From Demequina gelatinilytica (GTDB lineage: Bacteria > Actinomycetota > Actinomycetes > Actinomycetales > Demequinaceae), in NCBI RefSeq assembly GCF_000971115.1, contig NZ_BBLV01000019.1, positions 1-64,000 on the forward strand: 64,000 bases of DNA. The letters run 5' to 3'. The notes under the pieces are model-generated. The model saw nothing but the letters and a program-made list of their open reading frames with translations, was not told where the DNA came from and ran no database searches. Positions 44,325 through 52,559 of this stretch are shown one piece after another (positions within the stretch are counted from its first letter, which is position 1; each line of letters opens with the position of its first letter). A program made the position numbers and the translations under genes.

Positions 44325-45008
44325 ATGCCTGAACGACGCATCCTCGTGATCGACGACGAGGACAACCTCCGCACCATGCTCTGCGCCGCGCTGCGCTACG
44401 CCGGCTACGAGGTGTCCGACGCCGCGGACGGCCAGAACGGCCTCAAGGCCGTGAAGGAGCAGCGCCCCGACCTCATCGTGCTCGACGTGATGATGCCCGG
44501 GCTCGACGGCTTCGCCGTGTGCCGTCGCCTGCGCGAGTCGGGGGACCGCACGCCGATCATCTTCCTCACCGCGCGCGACAGCGCGAAGGACAAGGTCGAG
44601 GGGCTCACCATCGGCGGTGACGACTACCTGCAGAAGCCGTTCAACCTCGACGAGCTGGTCGCGCGCGTCGAGGCCGTCTCGCGCCGCGTCGAGCACGCGC
44701 CGAGCGCGTCCGATGTGTACCGCATCGCCGACCTCGAGCTCGACGACGTGTCGCACCGGGTCACGCGTGCCGGCACGGAGATCCAGCTCTCGCCGACCGA
44801 GTACAACCTGCTGCGCCACCTGCTGCAGAACACCGGCCGCGTGCTGTCGCGCGGCCAGCTGCTCGAGGGCGTCTGGGGCTACTCGCGCGACGACGACCCG
44901 GGCGTGGTGGAGACGTACATCGGCTACATCCGCCGCAAGATCGACACCCACGAGCCCAAGCTCATCCACACGGTCCGCGGCGTGGGCTACACCCTGAGGG
45001 TGTCGTGA
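44325..45008 (+). CDS. PhoP/TcrA-like OmpR-family response regulator
   Basis: A 227-residue regulator. The receiver has ILVIDDEDN and the phospho-acceptor Asp54 in LIVLDVMMPGLDG, then FLTARDSAKDKVEGLTIGGDDYLQKPF. The winged helix is LSPTEYNLLRHLLQNTGRVLSRGQLLEGVWGY..VVETYIGYIRRKID..LIHTVRGVGYTLR. Its pattern is close to Mycobacterium PhoP, which binds heptamer repeats (TCACAGC) with a 4-bp gap; the local boxes have the same layout. It overlaps the kinase gene by GTGA. Confidence 0.9.
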   Translation: MPERRILVIDDEDNLRTMLCAALRYAGYEVSDAADGQNGLKAVKEQRPDLIVLDVMMPGLDGFAVCRRLRESGDRTPIIFLTARDSAKDKVEGLTIGGDDYLQKPFNLDELVARVEAVSRRVEHAPSASDVYRIADLELDDVSHRVTRAGTEIQLSPTEYNLLRHLLQNTGRVLSRGQLLEGVWGYSRDDDPGVVETYIGYIRRKIDTHEPKLIHTVRGVGYTLRVS

Positions 45009-46444
45009 CGGCCCGTGCCGGGCTGACGCTGCGTTCGAGGGTCCTCATCGGCCTCGGGGCCATCGCGGCGATCGCCATCGCGATCTCCATCGTGGTCACC
45101 GCGGTCACCCACACGTTCCTCATGAGCCAGCTCGACGACCGCCTCGCGACGTCCTCGGTGTCGCTGGGCTCGCGCGGCGAGCCGCGCCTGCTCACGGAGT
45201 GCGGCTCGGGCGACACCTCCGGGTCGGAGAGCGACGCCGAGCGCCCGTCGGACGTCTTCCGCGGCTACGTCGACGCCGCGGGAAGCTGCTTCGTCCTGTT
45301 CACCCCGACCACCATGGACGCCGACAACTCGTACCCGGTCCTCGACGACGTGACCATGCCCACCGAGGGCGGCGTGTACCTCACGGTGCCGTCCTCCGAC
45401 GGCGACGACTCGTACCGGGTGCTCGCGCGGCCCGCCAGCTTCGCGTCCGGCGTCACCGAGATCACCGCCCTGTCGACCGAGGGTGTCGAGGCCGCCACCC
45501 ACCGCCTCGTCCTGATCGAGGCGGCCGGCGTCGCCGCCGTGCTCGCGGGGCTCGCGGCCGTCGCGTGGTTCGTGATCTCGCTCGGGGTCAACCCCATGCG
45601 CCGGATGGTCGCGGCCTCGTCCCGGATCGCCGAGGGCGACCTCGACGTGCGGCTCGAGGGCGCCGGCCACGGTTCCGAGAGCGCCGAGCTCGCGACCTCG
45701 CTCAACGCCGTCATCGGGACCCTCACGGCCTCCCTCGAGGAGCGCGAGCGCTCCGAGGCTCGGCTCCGCGAGTTCGTGGCCGACGCCTCTCACGAGCTCC
45801 GGACGCCGCTCACCACCGTGCTCGGCTACGCGGAGCTCTACCGCCGCGGCGCGATCGCGCGCGACGAGGACGTCGCGGACGCATGGCGTCGCACCGAGGC
45901 GGAGGCCGAGCGCATGAAGCGCCTGGTCGAGGACATGCTCACGCTCGCGAAGTACGATGCGGAGCCCCAGCTCAACCCGATCCCGCTCGACCTCGCGCAC
46001 GTGTGCGGCGAGGTGGTGCGCGATGCGACCGCCGCGCGCGAGGGCGTGACGTTCACGCTCGACGCTCCCGAGCCCGTCACCATCGAAGGGGACCCGGACC
46101 GGCTGCGCCAGGCCGTCATCAACGTGGTGACCAACGCCGCGATCCATGGCGGCGACCACGTCACGGTCCGCGTGAGGCAGGATGATGCGCTGGCTCGGAT
46201 CGAGGTTCTCGACGACGGCCCGGGCATGGCGCCCGAGATCGCGGCGCGGGCCACCGAGAGGTTCGTGCGGGGGGATCACTCCCGCGCACGTGCCACGGGC
46301 GGCTCCGGCCTGGGGCTGGCGATCACCGCCGCGATCATCGCGGTGCACGGGGGCACCCTCACGGTCGAGTCGACCGAGGGGGACGGCACCACGGTGACCA
46401 TCGCGCTCCCGGCCGCGCCGGCGCAGCTGTCAGGCGCGCGCTGA
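45005..46444 (+). CDS. Sensor histidine kinase (partner of the PhoP-like regulator)
   Basis: A 479-residue kinase. Two membrane segments flank an extracellular domain of about 120 residues (residues 45-165) with a cysteine pair (TECGSGD, GSCFVLF). HAMP (SLGVNPMRRMVAASSRIAEGDLDVRLEG), HisKA (EFVADASHELRTPLTTVLGYAELYRRGAI; phospho-acceptor His263) and HATPase_c follow (NVVTNAAIHG, GSGLGLAITAAIIAVHGG). The GTG start overlaps the response regulator stop. The last 15 bp overlap the convergent TetR gene. The signal is unknown. Confidence 0.9.
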   Translation: MTARAGLTLRSRVLIGLGAIAAIAIAISIVVTAVTHTFLMSQLDDRLATSSVSLGSRGEPRLLTECGSGDTSGSESDAERPSDVFRGYVDAAGSCFVLFTPTTMDADNSYPVLDDVTMPTEGGVYLTVPSSDGDDSYRVLARPASFASGVTEITALSTEGVEAATHRLVLIEAAGVAAVLAGLAAVAWFVISLGVNPMRRMVAASSRIAEGDLDVRLEGAGHGSESAELATSLNAVIGTLTASLEERERSEARLREFVADASHELRTPLTTVLGYAELYRRGAIARDEDVADAWRRTEAEAERMKRLVEDMLTLAKYDAEPQLNPIPLDLAHVCGEVVRDATAAREGVTFTLDAPEPVTIEGDPDRLRQAVINVVTNAAIHGGDHVTVRVRQDDALARIEVLDDGPGMAPEIAARATERFVRGDHSRARATGGSGLGLAITAAIIAVHGGTLTVESTEGDGTTVTIALPAAPAQLSGAR

Positions 46445-47044
46445 GGCCTGCGCCTCGAAGTTGGCGAGGATGGTCTCGCACTGCGGACCCATCGAGCTGG
46501 ACATCAGCTCGAAGGCGCGAGCGTCGTCGCGGAGGTCGGGCATCCGCAGGGCGAGCAGGATGGTGTTGAGCATGCCGCGCGCGAAGAACTCCGTCGCCTC
46601 CTCAGCGGTGAACCCGGCCTCCTCGCGCACGATGCGGTAGACGTCGAGGAAGCACTCGCGCGCCTCGGGCCCGAACACCGGGTCCTGGCCGAGCCCGAAC
46701 AGGTGCAGCAGGCTCAGCAGGATGCCGCGGTCCGCGACGAGCTCCCCGTACGCGGTGCCGAGCGCATGCTGGCGCTCGAGGTTGGACTCCTCGCCCGTGA
46801 AGCCGGCGATGATGTCGCGGAACGCGACGCGGAGCCGGCCGGTCGCGCGGCGGGAGACCTCGAGGAACAGGTTCTCCTTGGACCCGAACATCCGCACCAC
46901 GTAGGCCTGCGAGATGCCGGCCTGACGCGCGATCGCGTCCGTGGTGCCGCCCGCATAGCCCTTGTCGCCGAACACGACCGTGGCGGCCGCGAGCACCTGC
47001 TCGCGCCTGTCATCGCTGGTCAGACGGCCTTCTTCCGCGCTCAT
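46430..47044 (-). CDS. TetR-family repressor of the adjacent MFS pump
   Basis: A 204-residue TetR regulator: REQVLAAATVVFGDKGYAGGTTDAIARQAGISQAYVVRMFGSKENLF. It is divergent from an MFS drug-type exporter, with two operator-like sites in the 91-bp gap, one a perfect 18-bp palindrome. On the minus strand TTGATT and TAAGTA form a promoter inside the operators, so autorepression is expected. The 3' end overlaps the kinase gene by 15 bp. Confidence 0.9.
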   Translation of the reverse strand: MSAEEGRLTSDDRREQVLAAATVVFGDKGYAGGTTDAIARQAGISQAYVVRMFGSKENLFLEVSRRATGRLRVAFRDIIAGFTGEESNLERQHALGTAYGELVADRGILLSLLHLFGLGQDPVFGPEARECFLDVYRIVREEAGFTAEEATEFFARGMLNTILLALRMPDLRDDARAFELMSSSMGPQCETILANFEAQASARA

Positions 47045-47052
47045 GTTGACAT

Positions 47053-47102
47053 GTTATCAGCCGATTACTTAGGGTGCGAGGCGTAGTAATCAATTGATTA
47101 CT
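47053..47102. promoter_or_regulatory. Twin TetR operators
   Basis: AGTAATCAATTGATTACT (47085-47102) is an 18-bp perfect palindrome. GTTATCAGCCGATTACT (47053-47069) matches it except at the centre and one arm base. Both lie between the divergent TetR and MFS genes; the first overlaps a -35-like TTGATT of the TetR promoter. Such low-GC palindromes stand out from the surrounding DNA. Confidence 0.75.
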
Positions 47103-47135
47103 CACGATGGCTCCACAGACTTCCGGGGAGGGAAC

Positions 47136-48572
47136 ATGCCATCCACCACACGCCGGTCGCCGCTGGGCCTGGTGATCCTCGCGGCGTCGATCCCGGCCTT
47201 CATGGCGAGCCTCGACAACCTCGTCGTCACCAATGCGTTGCCGGTGCTCGCCACCGACCTCGACGCCTCGCTCGAGCAGCTCCAGTGGTTCATCAACGGC
47301 TACTCGCTCGCGTTCGCGAGCATGATCCTCATGGCCGTGGCGCTCGGCGACAGGTTCGGGCGTCGCCGCGTGTTCTCCAGCGGGATCGCGCTCTTCACGG
47401 TCGCCTCGATCCTGTGCGCGCTCGCCCCGAGCGCCGAGGCGCTCATCGCGGCCCGCGTGCTGCAAGGCATCGGCGGCGCGGCGCTCATGCCGCTGTCGCT
47501 CGCGATCCTGTCGACCAACGTCTCAGCCAGGATGCGGCCCATGGCGATCGGCATCTGGGGCGGCGTGGCCGGCCTGGGCGTGGCCGTGGGGCCGCTCATC
47601 GGCGGAGCGGTGGTCGAGGGCCTCACCTGGCACGCGATCTTCTGGCTCAACGTGCCCGTGGGCGTGGTGGCCCTGGCGCTGGTCCGCGCGTACCTGACCG
47701 AGGCCCGGGGCGACGCCGCGAAGCTCGACCTCGTGGGTCTCGCGCTCGGGATGGGTGCGGTGTTCGGCCTGGTCTTCGGGATCGTCCGCGGGAACGATGC
47801 GGGCTGGACCTCGGCGCAGGTCCTCGCCGGTCTGATCGGCGGCGGGGCCCTGCTGCTCGGCTTCCTCGCGTGGGAGCGCGGGCGCCGCGACGCGCTGCTG
47901 CCGCTGTCCCTGTTCCGCGACCGGTCCTTCTCCGTGGCGAACGCCGTGGGGCTCATGTTCTCGATCGGGATCTTCGGCGCGGTCTTCATCCTCATCCAGT
48001 TCATGCAGGTGGTGCAGGGCAGGTCGCCCCTCGAGGCCGGCGTGATGACCATGCCGTGGACCATGGCGCCGCTGTTCGTCGCGCCGCTCACCGGGTTCAT
48101 CGCGCCGCGCGTGGGAACCCGTGCGCTCATCACGGGCGGGGTGGGGCTGCAGGCGGCCGGCCTCGCGTGGATCGGGCTGTCGCTCGACCCCGACGTCGCC
48201 TACGCGCGACTGGTGCCCGGGTTCGTCGCATGCGGCGTGGGCATGGGCCTGGTGTTCGCGCCGCTCGCGACGGCGGTCCTGGCCCGCATGCGCGACGAGG
48301 ACCACGCGAAGGCCTCGGGCACCAACGCGACCGTCCGGGAGATCGGCGTCGCGCTGGGCATCGCGACCCTGACGGCGATCTTCACCGGGGTAGGCGGCGA
48401 GCTCAGCCCGACCGGCTACACCGACGCCGCGCAGACCGCGATGCTGTGGGGCGCGGCGATCCTGGCGGTCACCACCGTCGTCGCGACGCTGCTGCCGTCG
48501 CGCCGCGTCGAGCTCGGCGGGACGCCCACGCCGGCCACGGCCGGGACCCCCGCGGTCCTGGTGCCCGCCTGA
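47136..48572 (+). CDS. MFS drug exporter, DHA2 (EmrB/QacA) family
   Basis: A 478-residue proton-driven exporter with about 14 membrane segments. Signatures are DNLVVTNALPVLATDL (motif D1), GDRFGRRRVF (motif A), LQGIGGAALMPLSLAIL (motif C-like) and a conserved late GTNATVREIGVALG. GGGGAGGGAAC precedes the ATG at MPSTTRRS. The substrate is unknown; hydrophobic drugs are usual. Control by the divergent TetR protein is expected from the operators. Confidence 0.9.
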   Translation: MPSTTRRSPLGLVILAASIPAFMASLDNLVVTNALPVLATDLDASLEQLQWFINGYSLAFASMILMAVALGDRFGRRRVFSSGIALFTVASILCALAPSAEALIAARVLQGIGGAALMPLSLAILSTNVSARMRPMAIGIWGGVAGLGVAVGPLIGGAVVEGLTWHAIFWLNVPVGVVALALVRAYLTEARGDAAKLDLVGLALGMGAVFGLVFGIVRGNDAGWTSAQVLAGLIGGGALLLGFLAWERGRRDALLPLSLFRDRSFSVANAVGLMFSIGIFGAVFILIQFMQVVQGRSPLEAGVMTMPWTMAPLFVAPLTGFIAPRVGTRALITGGVGLQAAGLAWIGLSLDPDVAYARLVPGFVACGVGMGLVFAPLATAVLARMRDEDHAKASGTNATVREIGVALGIATLTAIFTGVGGELSPTGYTDAAQTAMLWGAAILAVTTVVATLLPSRRVELGGTPTPATAGTPAVLVPA

Positions 48573-48623
48573 GAGGAGCCGCACGCATCCGCCCGTCGCC
48601 GGCACGGCGGCGGGCGGATCGCG

Positions 48624-49052
48624 TCACCAGGGCGAGGGGCGGCCCTCGTCGCGCGTCGCATCGTCCGGCAGGCGGGGAAGCTCGCCGCCGCCCGCGCGGA
48701 TGCAGAACCACCGCATCGGCTCCGGGCTGTCGGGCATGCAGCGCCACGTGCGCCAGACGCCCTGGCCCACGCGCACCGCGGTGCCCGGGCCCACGTCCAC
48801 GATGTCGCCGTCGAGCGCCATCTGGCCGCGGCCCGCGAGGAAGACGTAGAGCTCCTCGATCGCCGCATGGGTGTGCCAGTAGCCGGCCTCCTCGCCAGGG
48901 ACGAAGGCGTTGGCGGTCATGCCGATGTACTGCATCGTCAGCTCGTGATCGACCACGCGGCGGCCATCGCGCTGCGTGTGCGGCTGGAAGCCGCCGTGGT
49001 GATCGCGCCAACCGTCGAGCGCGCCCATCTCCAATACCTGGTAATCGCTCAT
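48624..49052 (-). CDS. Cupin-domain protein
   Basis: A 142-residue single-cupin protein. Cupin motif 1 is YWHTHAAIEELYVFLAGRG (two His and Glu as metal ligands), and motif 2 is VDVGPGTAVRVGQGVWRTW, where the usual His is replaced. The N-terminus MSDYQVLEMGALDGWRDHHGG is typical of small cupins of unknown activity. It is divergent from a TetR gene across a perfect palindrome (49089-49105), which may control both. Confidence 0.78.
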   Translation of the reverse strand: MSDYQVLEMGALDGWRDHHGGFQPHTQRDGRRVVDHELTMQYIGMTANAFVPGEEAGYWHTHAAIEELYVFLAGRGQMALDGDIVDVGPGTAVRVGQGVWRTWRCMPDSPEPMRWFCIRAGGGELPRLPDDATRDEGRPSPW

Positions 49053-49088
49053 CCGGCGACGGTAGCGCGCGCCCCGCTTGCGCAACAG

Positions 49089-49105
49089 ATGTTAGTGACT
49101 AACAT
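49089..49105. promoter_or_regulatory. TetR operator palindrome
   Basis: ATGTTAGTGACTAACAT is a perfect 17-bp palindrome, 8 bp before the TetR start and 37 bp before the cupin start. Its AT content is well above the surroundings. It probably mediates autorepression and may control the cupin gene. Confidence 0.75.
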
Positions 49106-49112
49106 TTGAGGC

Positions 49113-49703
49113 ATGACCACCCGTGCCGAGGCCACCAGGGCCCGCCTCCAGTCCGCCGCGCTCGACCTGTTCGAGGAGCGCGGCTACCGCGCGGTGACCG
49201 TCGAGGAGATCGCGGCGGCCGCGGGCGTCAGCCACATGACCTTCTTCCGCCACTTCCCCACCAAGGAGCGGGTGCTGCTCGACGACCCGTTCGACCCCGT
49301 CATCGCCGCCGCCGTCGCCGCGCAGCCGACCGGCATGCCCCCGATCGAGAGGATCGCGCGGGGGCTGGTCTCGCTCGCCCCGCTGCTCGACCAGGAGCCC
49401 ACCGCGCAGGCGCGCCGCGCGATCGCCATCGCGGCGCGCGAACCCGACCTGCAGGCGGGCATGGCGGCCAACACGGCCGCCACCGAACGGGCGATCGTCG
49501 AGGCCGCCGCGACCGCCGGGGACGAGCCCGCCATGCGCATCGCCGCCGCGGCCTGCCTCGCGGCGGTCACCGCCGTGCTGCTCGGCTGGGCCACCGACGG
49601 GTCGACGCGCACCCTCGGCGAGCTCGTGAGCACGGCGATGACCACCGTGGTGCCTGCGCTCGCCGAGGCACAGGTCCCGGCCTTCGCGCGAGCGACGCCG
49701 TGA
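49113..49703 (+). CDS. TetR-family regulator of an ABC exporter
   Basis: A 196-residue regulator: RARLQSAALDLFEERGYRAVTVEEIAAAAGVSHMTFFRHFPTKERVLL, a helix-turn-helix of the AcrR-like actinobacterial group. The ABC ATPase gene starts inside its stop codon (CCGTGAG), so regulator, ATPase and permease form one coupled operon controlled by the palindrome upstream. Confidence 0.9.
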   Translation: MTTRAEATRARLQSAALDLFEERGYRAVTVEEIAAAAGVSHMTFFRHFPTKERVLLDDPFDPVIAAAVAAQPTGMPPIERIARGLVSLAPLLDQEPTAQARRAIAIAAREPDLQAGMAANTAATERAIVEAAATAGDEPAMRIAAAACLAAVTAVLLGWATDGSTRTLGELVSTAMTTVVPALAEAQVPAFARATP

Positions 49704-50452
49704 GCGCGCTGGAGATCGCCGGCGCGGTGCGGACCTACGGGGACCTGCGCGCGCTCGACGGGCTCTCGCTCACCGTTGCCCCGGGAGAGATCCACGCGAT
49801 CATCGGGCTCAACGGCGCGGGCAAGACGACCGCCATGAAGGCGATCGCGGGGCAGACCAGGCTCGACGCGGGCGAGGCACGCGTCCTCGGCGCGCCCGTC
49901 GACGCCGCCGGCCCCGAGCTGCTCGCGCGGCTCGGCCTGGTCATCGACCAGCCGTTCGGCTACCCCGAGCTCACCGTGCACCAGAACATCGTGCACGCCG
50001 CCCGGCTGCACGGGCTGGGGCGCGACGCGGCCGCGAGCGCCGCATCGTCCTGGATCGCGCGCCTCGAGCTCCAACCCTGGGCCGCCCGCCGGGCGCGCGG
50101 GCTGTCGCTCGGCAATCGGCAGAGGCTCGGGCTCGCCTGCGCGGCGGCGCACGACCCCGATCTGCTGGTCCTCGACGAGCCGACGAACGCGCTCGACCCC
50201 GCGGGCGTGCTCCTGCTCCGCGACATGATCGTCGCGGCAGCCGCGCGGGGCGCGGGCGTGCTCGTGTCGAGCCACCATCTCGACGAGGTCTCGCGCATCG
50301 CCCACCGCATCACCGTGATCCACGCCGGGCGCGTGGTCGGCGCGCTGGAGCCCGGCCAGGCGGACCTCGAGCACCGGTTCTTCGAGATGGTCCGCGCGTG
50401 GGACGCCGCTCGTAGCGCGGAAGCCCGCACCCCCGCGGAGGTACGCGCATGA
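49700..50452 (+). CDS. ABC transporter ATP-binding protein
   Basis: A 250-residue ATPase: Walker A GLNGAGKTT (about 36), a signature variant LSLGNRQRLGLA, Walker B LLVLDEPTNALDPAG and H-loop SSHHL. This signature form is typical of ABC-2 drug or bacteriocin exporters. The GTG start overlaps the TetR stop; the stop overlaps the permease start. The substrate is unknown. Confidence 0.87.
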   Translation: MSALEIAGAVRTYGDLRALDGLSLTVAPGEIHAIIGLNGAGKTTAMKAIAGQTRLDAGEARVLGAPVDAAGPELLARLGLVIDQPFGYPELTVHQNIVHAARLHGLGRDAAASAASSWIARLELQPWAARRARGLSLGNRQRLGLACAAAHDPDLLVLDEPTNALDPAGVLLLRDMIVAAAARGAGVLVSSHHLDEVSRIAHRITVIHAGRVVGALEPGQADLEHRFFEMVRAWDAARSAEARTPAEVRA

Positions 50453-51219
50453 GGACGGCGCTCGACCTCCAGGTCGCCACCTTCTCCCGCTCGCTCACGG
50501 CGCGGCTCGCGACCGTCCTGCTGACGGCCTTCCCTCCGCTGATGTCGGTGGGCATGGTCGCCCTCGCACGCACGGCGGACGCCGCGGGACCGTCCGCGGC
50601 CAAGCTCGCGCCGTACCGCGACGGCCCGTTCGGAGAGACCGTCGCGGGGCTCGCCGGACAGGTCGTGGCGGTGGTCGCGCTCATCGGCGTCGGTTTCGCG
50701 GTGGCCTGGCTCGTGGGCCGCGAGTGGGCCGACGGGACCATCGGCTCGCTGTTCGCGCTGCCGGTGAGCCGCGCGCAGATCGCTCGGGCGAAGCTCCTGG
50801 TGATCGCCGCCTGGGCCGCCACCTGCCTCACGCTCGCGATGGCGCTGACGGCTGCGGCGCTCGCCGCCGTGGACCGAGGATCGTTCACCGGAGCGGTCGC
50901 GGCGCAGCTGGTCCGAGTCTGGGCCGCAGGGCTGATGATGGCGACGCTCGCGCTCGGCTTCGCGTGGGTCGCGGTGCGTTCGCGGGGCTACCTCGGAGCG
51001 GCCGGGGCGATCATCGCGGTGACGGCCGCGAGCCAGATCCTCGCGATGATCGGCGTCGGAGCGTGGGTCCCGTTCATCGCCCCCGCGATGTGGGCGGGCG
51101 CGGGCGGCCCGGAGGAGGCTTCCGCGATCGGGCCGGGCTCGCTGGTGCTCGCCGTCGCCTTCGCTGCGTTCACCGCGTGGGCGTCGGTGCGGGCGTTCGC
51201 CCGGGCGCGCCTCGACTGA
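50449..51219 (+). CDS. ABC-2 type permease
   Basis: A 256-residue permease with six membrane segments. The block LVGREWADGTIGSLFALPVSRAQIARAKLLVIAAW is a hallmark of ABC-2 exporter permeases. Its ATG overlaps the ATPase stop (ATGA). With the TetR and ATPase genes it forms a small regulated export operon. Confidence 0.86.
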   Translation: MRTALDLQVATFSRSLTARLATVLLTAFPPLMSVGMVALARTADAAGPSAAKLAPYRDGPFGETVAGLAGQVVAVVALIGVGFAVAWLVGREWADGTIGSLFALPVSRAQIARAKLLVIAAWAATCLTLAMALTAAALAAVDRGSFTGAVAAQLVRVWAAGLMMATLALGFAWVAVRSRGYLGAAGAIIAVTAASQILAMIGVGAWVPFIAPAMWAGAGGPEEASAIGPGSLVLAVAFAAFTAWASVRAFARARLD

Positions 51220-51244
51220 GCCTTCGCAGCCGCCGGTGCGCGCT

Positions 51245-51736
51245 TCAGCCCTCGGCGTGCGCGTACAGGCGCTGGAGCTCCTCGAAGTGCGCGTCGGAGT
51301 CCACCGCGGGCGGCGTCCCACCTCCCAGGTGCAGCTCGAGCCTGTCGAGGTGCCAGTGCCAGCCCGCCGCGATGTCGGGGCTGTTGGGGTCGGGCGCGAC
51401 GTGGTCGAAGGTCAGCGCCGCGCCGTCATGCAGCTCCGCGAGCGCGATGCGCACATGCCATCGCCCGCCGTAGCCGTCCCAGGCGTACTCGAGCGCATGC
51501 TGCTCGTCCCACGCGAGCACCTCGCCCGCGCCGCCGTCGGACATGGTCACCGCCCCGCCTGCGCGCGGCTCGAAGGCCGTGCGGAATCCCCATGCCGCGT
51601 TGCGGTCGGGGTCGGTGAGGGCCGCCCACACCTCGGCCGGCGGGCTGGAGAAGGTGCGCTCGAAGCGCAGGTAGTCGCCGTCGTCGGGCGAGAGGACGTG
51701 CCCCTCGTGGGCAGGGTCGAGCTGGTCCGGGTCCAT
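51245..51736 (-). CDS. SRPBCC/AHSA1-family protein
   Basis: A 163-residue protein with the AHSA1-like helix-grip fold: LRFERTFSSPPAEVWAALTDPDRNAAWGFRTAFEPRAGGAVTM, HALEYAWDGYGGRWHVRIALAELHDGAALTFDHV and a late GWHWHLDRLELHLGG. Members bind hydrophobic ligands or act as stress co-chaperones. It is a single gene, divergent from the methyltransferase. The function is not known. Confidence 0.82.
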   Translation of the reverse strand: MDPDQLDPAHEGHVLSPDDGDYLRFERTFSSPPAEVWAALTDPDRNAAWGFRTAFEPRAGGAVTMSDGGAGEVLAWDEQHALEYAWDGYGGRWHVRIALAELHDGAALTFDHVAPDPNSPDIAAGWHWHLDRLELHLGGGTPPAVDSDAHFEELQRLYAHAEG

Positions 51737-51794
51737 GCCTGCCAGTGTCCCTCGCCTCCCGCCGAGCGCAACCGGAGAGGGGTAGCGTGCGAGC

Positions 51795-52559
51795 GTGACG
51801 CTGGAGGAGGCGGCGGCGCGGCTACGTGCGGCGGGCTGCGTGTTCGCCGAGGAGGAGGCGCGGCTGATCGCCGAGGCCGCAGGCGACGATCCGCGCGCCC
51901 ACGAGTCGCTGGTGCGGCGGCGGATCTCCGGCGAGCCGCTCGAGGTGGTGGTCGGCTGGGCGTGGTTCGCCGGTCTTCGCATCCCGATCGCGCCCGGCGT
52001 GTTCGTGCCGCGCCGGCGCACGGAGCTCGTGGCGCGCCTCGCGACCTCGCTGACGCCTCCCGGCGGGAGGGTGGTCGACCTCTGCTGCGGCGCCGGCGCC
52101 ATCGCGGCCGCGGTCGCCCACGCGCGCCCCGACCTCGCGGTGACCGCCGCGGACGTGGACCCGGCCGCCGTCGTCCTCGCGAGCCGCACGCTCGCGCCGC
52201 TCGGCGCATCGTGCCTCGTGTCCGACATGGACGGCGCGCTGCCCGATCTGGCGGGGCGCGTGGACACGGTGACCGCATGCCCCCCGTACGTGCCGACCGC
52301 GCAGATCGCCCTCATGCCCCGCGAGGCGCGCGACCACGAGCCGCGGCTCGCGCTCGACGGCGGGCCCGACGGGGCCGCGCTGCAGAGGGCGGTGCTGGCG
52401 GCATCGGCCCGGCTGCTGCGCGCGGGCGGCGTCGCGATCATCGAGACGAGCGAGGCCCTCGCCGCGCTCACGCTCGCGGCGGCGGCCGCTGCGGGCTTCG
52501 CGGCCGACGTCGAGCACGACGAGGAGCTCGGCGCCGTCGCGGTGATCGCGCGCCGCTAG
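51795..52559 (+). CDS. HemK/PrmC-like methyltransferase
   Basis: A 254-residue SAM-dependent methyltransferase related to PrmC: N-terminal RISGEPLEVVVGWAWFAGLRIPIAPGVFVPRRRTELV, motif I VVDLCCGAGAIAAAVAH, and TACPPYVPTAQIALMPREARDHEPRLALDGGPDG. The catalytic NPPY of PrmC reads CPPY here, a departure seen in a separate actinobacterial paralog group; glutamine methylation of release factors is therefore doubtful. GTG start. It converges with the AHSA1 gene, overlapping by 4 bp. Confidence 0.82.
   Translation: MTLEEAAARLRAAGCVFAEEEARLIAEAAGDDPRAHESLVRRRISGEPLEVVVGWAWFAGLRIPIAPGVFVPRRRTELVARLATSLTPPGGRVVDLCCGAGAIAAAVAHARPDLAVTAADVDPAAVVLASRTLAPLGASCLVSDMDGALPDLAGRVDTVTACPPYVPTAQIALMPREARDHEPRLALDGGPDGAALQRAVLAASARLLRAGGVAIIETSEALAALTLAAAAAAGFAADVEHDEELGAVAVIARR

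Noticed and set aside
49184-50374. 396-codon minus-strand frame opposite the TetR and ABC ATPase genes
   Set aside because: It overlaps two coupled genes with clear motifs and shows no domain of its own.
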